DNA from: JACVRW01 sp963728495
GTDB taxonomy: Bacteria; Actinomycetota; Thermoleophilia; Solirubrobacterales; Thermoleophilaceae
Reading direction: 5' to 3'
DNA length: 64,000 nt
Assembly (NCBI GenBank): GCA_963728495.1
Contig: CAVSKI010000010.1
Coordinates: 372,001 to 436,000 of the forward strand
Shown: piece after piece, positions 25,857 through 32,571 of the stretch
Numbering within the stretch: position 1 is the stretch's first letter
How the letters are laid out: every line of letters begins with the position of its first letter
The notes under the pieces: generated by a model
What the model was told of the DNA's origin: nothing
Databases searched by the model: none
What the model saw: only the letters and a program-made list of their open reading frames with translations
Translations under genes and position numbers: made by a program

Positions 25857-26774
25857 GTGGCCACTCTGATCGTTCTCATCGTCATCGCCGCCGTCGTACT
25901 CATCACGCTGGCCCAGGGCATTCGCATAGTGCCTCAGGCGCGCGCCGGAATCGTCGAGCGGCTGGGGCGCTATCACCGCACGCTCGACGCGGGGTTGGGG
26001 CTCGTCATCCCCTACGTCGACCGCGTCAAGCCGCTGATCGACCTGCGCGAGCAGGTGGTCTCCTTCCCGCCGCAGCCGGTGATCACCGAGGACAACCTCG
26101 TGATCCAGATCGACACCGTCATCTATTTCCAAGTGACGGATCCAAAGGCCGCCAGCTACGAGATCGCCGACTACATCGGGGGCATCGAGCAGCTCACGGT
26201 CACGACGCTGCGCAACGTCATCGGCGGCATGACGCTCGAGGAGACGCTGACCTCGCGCGACAAGGTGAGCGCCGCCCTTCGCATAGTGCTCGACGAGGCC
26301 ACGGGCAAGTGGGGCATCCGCGTGAACCGCGTGGAGCTCAAGGCCGTGGACCCGCCCGTGTCGATTCAGGAGGCAATGGAAAAGCAGATGCGAGCCGAGC
26401 GCGACCGCCGCGCGGCGATCCTCACCGCCGAGGGCGTCAAGCAGTCGCAGATCCTCACCGCCGAGGGCGAGAAGCAGAGCTCCATCCTGCGCGCCGAGGG
26501 CCAGCGCGAGTCACAGATTCTGCAGGCGGAGGGACAGTCGAAGGCGATCGAGACCGTCTTCGAGGCCATCCACCAGGGCGACGCCGACCCGAAGCTGCTG
26601 GCCTACCAGTACCTGCAGATGCTTCCGCAGATCGCGCAGGGCGAGTCGAACAAGCTCTGGATCATCCCCAGCGAGTTCACCCAGGCCCTCGGACAGCTGA
26701 GCCAGAACGTGCTGGGCCAACCGGAGGCCGAGAAGACCGAAACGCGCACCAACGACCTTCCGCCCGCCCCATAG
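25857..26774 (+). CDS. SPFH/band 7 (stomatin/prohibitin-like) membrane protein
   Basis: 305 aa; one N-terminal membrane helix (LIVLIVIAAVVLITLAQG), then the band 7 domain (RIVPQARAGIVERLGRYHRTLDAGLG, VVSFPPQPVITEDNLVIQIDTVIYFQV) and an alanine/glutamate-rich coiled coil with repeats of the type ILTAEGEKQSQIL. Oligomerises into membrane scaffolds with NfeD. GTG start after an AGGAAAGG ribosome site. Confidence 0.94.
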   Translation: MATLIVLIVIAAVVLITLAQGIRIVPQARAGIVERLGRYHRTLDAGLGLVIPYVDRVKPLIDLREQVVSFPPQPVITEDNLVIQIDTVIYFQVTDPKAASYEIADYIGGIEQLTVTTLRNVIGGMTLEETLTSRDKVSAALRIVLDEATGKWGIRVNRVELKAVDPPVSIQEAMEKQMRAERDRRAAILTAEGVKQSQILTAEGEKQSSILRAEGQRESQILQAEGQSKAIETVFEAIHQGDADPKLLAYQYLQMLPQIAQGESNKLWIIPSEFTQALGQLSQNVLGQPEAEKTETRTNDLPPAP

Positions 26775-26792
26775 CCTGATCCCGGGGGGCGC

Positions 26793-26798
26793 TAGCCT
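26793..26798 (+). promoter_or_regulatory. Leaderless-type -10 box of ffh
   Basis: TAGCCT, 9 nt before the ffh ATG at 26808; no Shine-Dalgarno. Confidence 0.5.
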
Positions 26799-26807
26799 CC
26801 CTGGGCG

Positions 26808-28136
26808 ATGTTCGACGCCCTCTCTGACCGCCTCCAGGCCGCTCTCGGCGACGTCCGCTCGCGCGGCAAGCTGACCGAGGACGACATCAACCAGGCCATG
26901 CGCCAGGTGCGCCTGGCCCTGCTCGAGGCCGACGTCAACTTCAAGGTCGTGAAGCAGTTCACGGCCGCCGTCAAGGAGCGGGCGCTCGGCGCCGACGTGC
27001 TGGACGCGCTCAATCCGGGCCAGCAGGTGCTGAAGATCGTCTCCGACGAGCTCACGAACCTCATGGGCGGCGCCGGCCGCGACCTGGTCCTGGCCCGGCC
27101 GGGCCCGACCGTGATCCTGATGGCCGGCCTCCAGGGATCGGGTAAGACGACCGCGTGCGGCAAGCTCGCACGCCACCTTCGCGAAGAGCACAAGATGAAC
27201 GTGGCCGTGGCGGCGTGCGACGTCTACCGCCCGGCCGCGGTCGACCAGCTCGTGAAGGTGGGCGCCCAGGCCGGCGCCCACGTGTATGAGCAGGGCACCT
27301 CACGCAAACCGGTGGACATCGCGGAGTGGGCCCTCAACGAGGCCAAGCGCGATCGGCGCGACGCCCTGATCGTCGACACGAGCGGGCGGCTGCACGTGGA
27401 CGAGGAGCTGATGGCCGAGCTCGCCGACATCAAGAAACGCACCAAGCCGCACAACGTGCTGCTCGTGGTGGACGCGATGACGGGCCAGGACGCGGTGAAC
27501 GTGGCGGAGCAGTTCGCCGAGACGGCCAACTTCGACGGTGTGGTGCTCTCGAAGCTCGACGGCGACTCGCGCGGCGGCGCGGCGCTGTCGGTCAAGGCGG
27601 TCACCGGCAAGCCGATCCTGTACGCCTCAACGGGCGAGAAGCTCGGCGACTTCGAGCGCTTCCATCCCGACCGGATGGCCCAGCGCATCCTCGGGATGGG
27701 CGACGTGATGACGCTGGTCGAGAAGGCCGAGCGCCAGATGGACGAGCGCCAGGCGGTGGACCTGGAGCGCAAGATCCGCAAGGACCAGTTCACCCTCGAC
27801 GACTTCCTCGAGCAGATGAAGCAGGTCCGCAACATGGGTCCGCTCGGCAACCTGCTCAAGATGATGCCCGGCGTCGGCTCCCAGCTGGGCGGCCTGAACG
27901 TCGACGAGAAGGAGCTCGACCGCCTCGAGGCGATCATCCTCTCGATGACCCCGGCCGAGCGGGCCAACCCGAAGATCATCGACGGGTCGCGCCGCCGGCG
28001 CATCGCGCGCGGGTCCGGGACAAACGTGCAGGCGGTGGGGCAGCTGGTCAAGCAGTTCGCCCAGATGAAGAAGCTGATGAAGCAGGTGGCGGGCGGCAAG
28101 ATGCCCGACCTGCAGCAACTGGCAGGTCGTCGCTAA
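26808..28136 (+). CDS. ffh: Signal recognition particle protein Ffh (SRP54)
   Basis: 442 aa. N domain (MFDALSDRLQAALGDVRSRGKLTEDDI), G domain with GLQGSGKTTACGK, DTSGRLHVDEEL, SKLDGDSRGGAALS, and the methionine-rich M domain with MPGVGSQLGG, MTPAERANP and RRRRIARGSG. Binds signal peptides on ribosomes and targets them to FtsY. Begins the ffh-rpsP-khpA-rimM-trmD-rplS run, conserved in Gram-positives. Confidence 0.97.
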   Translation: MFDALSDRLQAALGDVRSRGKLTEDDINQAMRQVRLALLEADVNFKVVKQFTAAVKERALGADVLDALNPGQQVLKIVSDELTNLMGGAGRDLVLARPGPTVILMAGLQGSGKTTACGKLARHLREEHKMNVAVAACDVYRPAAVDQLVKVGAQAGAHVYEQGTSRKPVDIAEWALNEAKRDRRDALIVDTSGRLHVDEELMAELADIKKRTKPHNVLLVVDAMTGQDAVNVAEQFAETANFDGVVLSKLDGDSRGGAALSVKAVTGKPILYASTGEKLGDFERFHPDRMAQRILGMGDVMTLVEKAERQMDERQAVDLERKIRKDQFTLDDFLEQMKQVRNMGPLGNLLKMMPGVGSQLGGLNVDEKELDRLEAIILSMTPAERANPKIIDGSRRRRIARGSGTNVQAVGQLVKQFAQMKKLMKQVAGGKMPDLQQLAGRR

Positions 28137-28139
28137 CCT
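28134..28139 (+). promoter_or_regulatory. Leaderless-type -10 box of rpsP
   Basis: TAACCT, starting within the ffh stop codon, 8 nt before the ATG at 28148; no Shine-Dalgarno. Confidence 0.5.
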
Positions 28140-28147
28140 CCGCTCCT

Positions 28148-28405
28148 ATGGCCGTGCGCGTACGCCTTACCCGAGTGGGCAGCAAGAAGAACCCGATCTG
28201 GCGGGTGGTGGTCGCCGACGGGCGCTCGCCCCGCGACGGGCGCTTCATCGAGACGATCGGCCACTACAACCCGCAGACCGAGCCGTCGACGATCCTGATC
28301 GATGACGATCGCATGCAGCACTGGCTGGCTCGCGGCGCACAGCCCAGCGGCACGGTCAAGCAGCTGATGAAGGCGCGGCGCAAGAGCGCCGCCTCCGCCG
28401 ACTAG
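28148..28405 (+). CDS. rpsP: 30S ribosomal protein S16
   Basis: 85 aa from ATG 28148. Starts MAVRVRLTRVGSKKNPIWRVVVADGR and continues RDGRFIETIGHYNPQT, DRMQHWLARGAQPSGTVKQLM, all S16 hallmarks. A long in-frame extension upstream overlaps ffh and is not coding. Confidence 0.97.
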   Translation: MAVRVRLTRVGSKKNPIWRVVVADGRSPRDGRFIETIGHYNPQTEPSTILIDDDRMQHWLARGAQPSGTVKQLMKARRKSAASAD

Positions 28406-28407
28406 CG

Positions 28408-28641
28408 GTGGAGGACCTGCTCGAGTACCTGGCCCGGGCGCTCGTCGATGAGCCGGATGCGGTCAAGGTCGAGGGCTTCGATGAGGACGACGGGACGATC
28501 GTTCTGGAGCTGCACGTGGCCGACGATGACGCCGGCAAGGTGATTGGCCGCGGTGGGCGCACGGTGGCGGCGATGCGAACGGTCATGAAGGCGGTGGCCG
28601 TGCGCGACGGACATCGGGTGCTCGTCGACGTCGTCGATTGA
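28408..28641 (+). CDS. khpA: KH-domain RNA-binding protein KhpA
   Basis: 77 aa; a single type II KH domain with the VIGRGGRTV signature (GxxG loop). KhpA/KhpB bind RNA and affect cell division and small RNA functions in Gram-positives. GTG start 2 nt after rpsP, the conserved site for this gene. Confidence 0.93.
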   Translation: MEDLLEYLARALVDEPDAVKVEGFDEDDGTIVLELHVADDDAGKVIGRGGRTVAAMRTVMKAVAVRDGHRVLVDVVD

Positions 28642-29063
28642 CGCTCGTGACCGCCGGCCGGGTGGGGAAGCCACACGGTCACGACGGCAGCTTCTACGTG
28701 GAGGCGGCGTCGCAACCGCTGGCACAGGGCGAGTCCATCACCGTCGGCTCCGTGGAGCACGTGGTGGCGCGCCGGGCGGGTACCGATGACCGTCCACTGA
28801 TCCGGCTCGAGGGGATCGACGACCCGCGGCCGCTACGCGGCGAGCCACTGTTGGTGGAGGCCGAGCTGGGCGAGGACGAGTGGCTGGCCGGCGATCTCGT
28901 CGGGCGAGCGGTCGCCGGACACGGGAAGGTCGTGCGCGTGCTCGAGGGACCGTCGTGTTCGGTGTTGGAGCTCTCGGATGGCACCCTGGTGCCGTTCGTG
29001 CGCGACGCCGTTCGCGCGGTGGGCGCTGAGCAGATCGAGATCAACGAGGACTTCCTGGGATGA
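28638..29063 (+). CDS. rimM: Ribosome maturation factor RimM
   Basis: 141 aa, shorter than the usual 165-175. N-terminal beta-barrel (VTAGRVGKPHGHDGSFYV, the family's GxxxKPHGhrGe pattern) and a C-terminal PRC-barrel (LAGDLVGRAVAGHGKVVRVL ... EINEDFLG). Binds S19 during 30S head assembly. TTG start overlaps the khpA stop (TTGA). Confidence 0.9.
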   Translation: MTLVTAGRVGKPHGHDGSFYVEAASQPLAQGESITVGSVEHVVARRAGTDDRPLIRLEGIDDPRPLRGEPLLVEAELGEDEWLAGDLVGRAVAGHGKVVRVLEGPSCSVLELSDGTLVPFVRDAVRAVGAEQIEINEDFLG

Positions 29064-29722
29064 ACATCGACGTGTTCACGCTGTTTCCCGGTTGGTTCGA
29101 GTGGTTCGCCCAGCAGCGACACGTGCGCAACGCGTTGGGCCTCGGCCACTCGCTCGAGTTCGCTGACCTGCGTGCCAGCACGCCGCTGAAGGCCGGCCAG
29201 GTCGACGACACTCCCTACGGCGGCGGAGCGGGAATGGTGCTTCGCGTGGACGTTGTGGAGGCCGCGCTGGCAGCCCGCTACGGCCAGGCGCCCCCTCCCG
29301 GGCGCCGGGTGATCGCCCTGGCCGCGGGCGGGCGGCGCTTCGACGACGCGCTGGCGAGCGAGCTGGCCCGCGAGGAGGAGCTGACCCTGTTGTGCGGGCG
29401 CTACGAAGGCTTCGACGAGCGGGTTCACGAGCACCTCGCCACCGACGTCGTCTCCATCGGGCCCTACGTGCTGTCGGGCGGCGAGCTGGCCGCCATGGTG
29501 GTCTGTGACTCGCTGTTGCGAAAGCTCCCTGGCGCCCTCGGCCACGAGCAAAGCGCGCTGGAGGAATCCTTCAGCGAAGCTCTCTCGGGAGCGCCGGAAT
29601 ACCCCCACTACACCCGTCCTTTCGACTGGCGTGGGCACACGGTGCCCGAGATCCTGATCTCCGGCGACCACGCCAAGGTTCGCGACTGGCGCCTCGCTCG
29701 CAGCCGCGAGCGGGCCGGTTGA
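29060..29722 (+). CDS. trmD: tRNA (guanine(37)-N(1))-methyltransferase
   Basis: 220 aa, slightly short at the C-terminus. SPOUT-family motifs: MNIDVFTLFPGWFEWF, DDTPYGGGAGMVLRVD, LLCGRYEGFDERV, SIGPYVLSGGELAAMV (usual text SIGDYVLSGGE), PHYTRPFDWRGHTVPEILISGDH. Methylates G37 next to the anticodon to prevent frameshifting. ATG overlaps the rimM stop (ATGA). Confidence 0.96.
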   Translation: MNIDVFTLFPGWFEWFAQQRHVRNALGLGHSLEFADLRASTPLKAGQVDDTPYGGGAGMVLRVDVVEAALAARYGQAPPPGRRVIALAAGGRRFDDALASELAREEELTLLCGRYEGFDERVHEHLATDVVSIGPYVLSGGELAAMVVCDSLLRKLPGALGHEQSALEESFSEALSGAPEYPHYTRPFDWRGHTVPEILISGDHAKVRDWRLARSRERAG

Positions 29723-29767
29723 CCTTCGCTACCATTGCCGCCACGCGCGACAGCCGTGCGCGAGGGG

Positions 29768-29782
29768 GCGGGCTTGGCCCGC
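29768..29782 (+). promoter_or_regulatory. Hairpin in the trmD-rplS gap (possible L19 leader)
   Basis: GCGGGC-TTG-GCCCGC is a perfect 6-bp stem in the 100-nt gap before rplS; a second weak stem (AGGCG/CGCCT, 29801-29815) lies just before the start codon. A TACCAT hexamer at 29731 could be a -10 box giving an 80-nt leader. Function is speculative. Confidence 0.3.
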
Positions 29783-29822
29783 ACCGGAGCGATGGAATCA
29801 CCAGGCGGGTCGCGCCTCTTCT

Positions 29823-30440
29823 ATGTCCGGAGTCATCGAAAGCCTCGAGCGCGCGCAGTTGCGACGGGTTCCCGTCTTCCAGGCGGGCGACCGCGTACGC
29901 GTGCACTTCCAGGTGGTCGAGGGCACGCGTCGTCGTACCCAGGTCTTCGAGGGCGTCGTGATCAAGCGACAGGGCAACGGCGCGCGCGAGACCTTCACGG
30001 TGCGAAAGCAGTCGTTCGGCGTGGGGGTGGAACGCACCTTCCCGTTGCATTCGCCGAAGATCGAGCGGATCGAGGTCGCGTCCCGCGGCGACGTGCGGCG
30101 CGCGAAGCTCTACTACCTGCGTGACCGCGTGGGCCGCAGCGCGCGCGTGCGCGAGCGCCGCTGGACCGGGGCCGAGCAGGACGGCAGTTATGTCGAGGGC
30201 GCCATGCCTGAGGACGACGCCGCGCGACCGGGCGAGGAAGAGCTGGCCGAAACCGTCGCCGCCGAGGAGGCTGAGGCCGAGGCCGCGCAGGCCCAGGCCG
30301 ACCAGACCGACGGCGGCGAGTCCGCGGCGGGGGCCGATCAGGGCGCCGCCGAGCAGGGCGCAGTCGCCGAGTCGGACGCCGAGGGCGACGAGCCCGAACA
30401 CCCGCCCGCCGAGGAGCCGGGCGAGCGCTCCTCCAACTAG
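29823..30440 (+). CDS. rplS: 50S ribosomal protein L19 with long acidic C-terminal tail
   Basis: 205 aa. The first 115 residues are a complete L19 (VPVFQAGDRVRVHFQVVEGTRRRTQVFEGVVIKRQG, VERTFPLHSPKIERIEV, RRAKLYYLRDRVGRSARVRERR). The remaining 85 or so residues are a low-complexity Ala/Glu/Asp/Gln-rich acidic tail that normal bacterial L19 (about 115 aa) lacks. The tail is in frame with no stop after the core, so it is probably real and disordered. Confidence 0.94.
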   Translation: MSGVIESLERAQLRRVPVFQAGDRVRVHFQVVEGTRRRTQVFEGVVIKRQGNGARETFTVRKQSFGVGVERTFPLHSPKIERIEVASRGDVRRAKLYYLRDRVGRSARVRERRWTGAEQDGSYVEGAMPEDDAARPGEEELAETVAAEEAEAEAAQAQADQTDGGESAAGADQGAAEQGAVAESDAEGDEPEHPPAEEPGERSSN

Positions 30441-30467
30441 GCCGGCCCAGGCCAGTCGGTCCCAAAC

Positions 30468-31076
30468 GTGGCGCGCACCAAGGAGAAGAGCACAGCCGGC
30501 TCATTTCTTGAGCTGGTCATGATCGTCGCCGTGGCGCTCGGGCTGGCGCTCGGGATTCAGGCGTTTTTGGTCAAGCCGTTTCGGATCCCCAGCGAGTCGA
30601 TGGTCCCGACCCTCGAGATCGGGCAGCGCGTGCTGGTCGACCGCGTGACCAAGAACTTCAGCGACTACGACCGCGACGACGTGCTCGTGTTCAAGCCCCC
30701 GGCGGGCGCGGACACCAACACCTGCGGGGTCCGCCATTCCAGCGAGTCCGCCTGCCCCCGGCCGACCGCCGACCGCTCGGACACGAACTTCATCAAGCGG
30801 GTCGTGGCCGTGGGCGGCGACCGGCTGAAGGTGATCGGCGGCGCCGTGTATGTGAACGGCAAGCGCCAGGACGAGTCGTTCGCGCGGCTCGACAAGGGCT
30901 GCGGCATCTGCAATCTCCCCCGCGAGATCACGATCCCCAAGGGCTACTACTTCATGATGGGCGACAACCGCGGCGCCAGCGCGGACAGCCGAGAATGGGG
31001 CCCGATCCCGAAGGACTGGGTGATCGGGCAGGCCTTCGCCACCTACTGGCCACCCAACCGAATCGGTCTGCTCTAG
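30468..31076 (+). CDS. lepB: Signal peptidase I
   Basis: 202 aa. One N-terminal membrane helix (LELVMIVAVALGLALGIQAFLV), then the catalytic serine S44 in PSESMVPTL and the general base K110 in NFIKRVVAVGGD, and the box GYYFMMGDNRGASADSREWGPI. Cleaves Sec/Tat signal peptides outside the membrane. An insert of about 25 residues with cysteines sits before the lysine motif. GTG start; position after rplS is conserved. Confidence 0.96.
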   Translation: MARTKEKSTAGSFLELVMIVAVALGLALGIQAFLVKPFRIPSESMVPTLEIGQRVLVDRVTKNFSDYDRDDVLVFKPPAGADTNTCGVRHSSESACPRPTADRSDTNFIKRVVAVGGDRLKVIGGAVYVNGKRQDESFARLDKGCGICNLPREITIPKGYYFMMGDNRGASADSREWGPIPKDWVIGQAFATYWPPNRIGLL

Positions 31077-31084
31077 CGACGCAG

Positions 31085-31125
31085 CCGGACCGGCGTGGTC
31101 CGGTGAGCCGGGCCTTCGAGCCCGG
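31085..31125 (+). terminator. Tandem hairpins after lepB
   Basis: Two adjacent stems: CCGGACC/GGTCCGG (31085-31103, 7 bp) and CCGGGC/GCCCGG (31108-31125, 6 bp with loop CTTCGA). No U-run follows. Together they probably end or stabilise the lepB mRNA before rnhB starts from its own promoter. Confidence 0.45.
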
Positions 31126-31187
31126 ACGTTGCGATCTCTCGCCCCGATCGAGCGAGCGTTCGAGACCCCTTCCGCCGGGCTCCCTCC

Positions 31188-31193
31188 TATGAT
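31188..31193 (+). promoter_or_regulatory. Leaderless-type -10 box of rnhB
   Basis: TATGAT (5 of 6 to TATAAT), 9 nt before the rnhB GTG at 31203; no Shine-Dalgarno. It is the best consensus match among the leaderless boxes here. Confidence 0.55.
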
Positions 31194-31202
31194 CGCGCCA
31201 GC

Positions 31203-31991
31203 GTGGGCAGATCGACAGAGGCCGACACCAGCAGCACCTCACGGTCAAAGAAGGCGGCTTCACGGTCGAAGAAACCGGCCGCTCGGCCGAAGACTCCGGC
31301 CCGGGCCGCCTCGGTCGGCGCTCGGGCTAGGAGAGCCAGCCGTCGCCGCAAGACGAGCGGTCGCCGGCTGTTCGCCTTCGATCGCGATATCGGCTGCCGC
31401 TATGTGGCGGGAGCCGACGAGGCGGGGAGGGGCTCGCTGGCCGGGCCACTCGTCGCGGCGGCCGTGCTGTTCGACCTCGAGTTGCTGACCCTGTCCGATC
31501 GACGCGCACTGAGCCGCCTCAACGACTCCAAGCAGCACACCGCCGAGGCCCGGGAGGAGCTCTACCCGCTCGTGCTGCGGGCCGCCGCCCGCTCGGTCAT
31601 CGTGTCCCGCTGCGTACGCGGCATCGACGCCCGCGGCCTCCACAACACCAACCTCGAGGCGCTGCGCACGGCGCTGCTCGGGGTGGCCCGCAACGGCACC
31701 GTGTGCCTGGTGGACGGCTTCAAGGTGCCCGACTTCGGCTTCGAGCAGCGGGCCGTTATCGACGGCGACTGCCGCAGCGCGGCCATCGCCGCCGCCTCGG
31801 TGCTGGCCAAGGTGAGCCGCGACCGCTACATGCGCAAGGTTGCCGCCCGCCATCCCGAGTGGGACTTCTCCACGAATGTGGGCTATTCGACTCCCGAGCA
31901 TCGGGCGGCGATAGCGCAGCACGGCGTGTCGCCACTGCACCGCATGTCCTTCCAGTCGATCGCCTACACCCAGCTCGCCCTCGGGGGATAG
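31203..31991 (+). CDS. rnhB: Ribonuclease HII with basic N-terminal extension
   Basis: 262 aa. Removes ribonucleotides from RNA-DNA hybrids. The catalytic core begins near residue 66 with YVAGADEAGRG (D72, E73), then LNDSKQHTAEAREELY, a further acidic residue in CLVDGF, and AAIAAASVLAKVSRDRYM. Residues 1-58 are a Ser/Lys/Arg/Ala-rich basic extension (SKKAASRSKKPAARPK) absent from most RNase HII, probably a disordered nucleic-acid-binding tail. Confidence 0.94.
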   Translation: MGRSTEADTSSTSRSKKAASRSKKPAARPKTPARAASVGARARRASRRRKTSGRRLFAFDRDIGCRYVAGADEAGRGSLAGPLVAAAVLFDLELLTLSDRRALSRLNDSKQHTAEAREELYPLVLRAAARSVIVSRCVRGIDARGLHNTNLEALRTALLGVARNGTVCLVDGFKVPDFGFEQRAVIDGDCRSAAIAAASVLAKVSRDRYMRKVAARHPEWDFSTNVGYSTPEHRAAIAQHGVSPLHRMSFQSIAYTQLALGG

Positions 31992-32026
31992 GGGCTCTCT
32001 CCCAGGGGATCGGCGCTCCCTCCCGG

Positions 32027-32443
32027 TCAAAATGCCGCCTCAATGTGGTCGAGGCGGATCAGCCTTCCGCCCGGATCAAGTTCCACTCCGATGGCGTCGA
32101 AGCGAAGCTCGGCGCGCCAGGGCCGATCCTTCCCGCGTAGAGCCAGCCACTCGCGCGCCATCAGCCGCACCTGACGCCGCTTGACAGGACCGATTGCGGC
32201 GAACGGCCCGAGCGGATCGGCCGGCGCTTCCGCGAGACCTGCCACAACAGCCCTTCCCGCGACCACCCTAGCCTTGACCTCACAGAAAACCAGGCAGCGA
32301 TCGTCCGCGGCGACCAGGTCGAGCTCCCCGTGGCGAGTGCGGAAGTTTGTGTCGAGCAGCTCGAAGCCGCGCGCCTGCAGATGACGCCCCGCGAGGTCCT
32401 CGCCCAGGGCGCCCACGAAGCGGCGGCGGTCGATATTGCCCAT
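32027..32443 (-). CDS. yraN: UPF0102 (YraN) nuclease-fold protein
   Basis: 138 aa. Family pattern: GALGEDLAGRHLQARGFELLDTNFRTRHGELDLVAADDRCLVFCEVKAR, the PD-(D/E)xK-like core (GELDLV ... CEVK). Function unproven; often encoded between rnhB and yifB/dprA, but here it is inverted relative to both. Probably leaderless from TACGGT at 32455-32450. Confidence 0.9.
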   Translation of the reverse strand: MGNIDRRRFVGALGEDLAGRHLQARGFELLDTNFRTRHGELDLVAADDRCLVFCEVKARVVAGRAVVAGLAEAPADPLGPFAAIGPVKRRQVRLMAREWLALRGKDRPWRAELRFDAIGVELDPGGRLIRLDHIEAAF

Positions 32444-32449
32444 GCCGGC

Positions 32450-32455
32450 ACCGTA
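32450..32455 (-). promoter_or_regulatory. Leaderless-type -10 box of yraN
   Basis: Minus-strand TACGGT, 6 nt before the yraN ATG; no Shine-Dalgarno. Confidence 0.4.
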
Positions 32456-32466
32456 GGCGGGCTCGA

Positions 32467-32547
32467 GTTACACGTGGGTGACCAGCGTGACGATCGAGCA
32501 CCTTTCGCTCTTTGACCTGATCGTTGCACCCGTCACCCACACGTAAC
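32467..32547. repeat. Large imperfect inverted repeat between yraN and comM
   Basis: GTTACACGTGGGTGAC (32467-32482) is matched at 14 of 16 positions by the reverse complement of GTCACCCACACGTAAC (32532-32547). Inside, GTGACGATC and GATCGTTGCAC extend the symmetry, leaving a loop of about 20 nt. It fills the space between the two divergent -10 boxes and could be an operator, a cruciform or a structured RNA. No ORF of note is found inside. Confidence 0.6.
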
Positions 32548-32558
32548 GGCTTCCGGCC

Positions 32559-32564
32559 TAGCGT
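32559..32564 (+). promoter_or_regulatory. Leaderless-type -10 box of comM/yifB
   Basis: TAGCGT, 7 nt before the ATG at 32572; no Shine-Dalgarno. Confidence 0.45.
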
Positions 32565-32571
32565 GCCTCCC

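Noticed and set aside
32467..32547. Integron attC-like recombination site
   Set aside because: The arms end in GTTACAC/GTGTAAC-like bases that do not fit the GTTRRRY/RYYYAAC core sites, and there is no integrase or cassette array.
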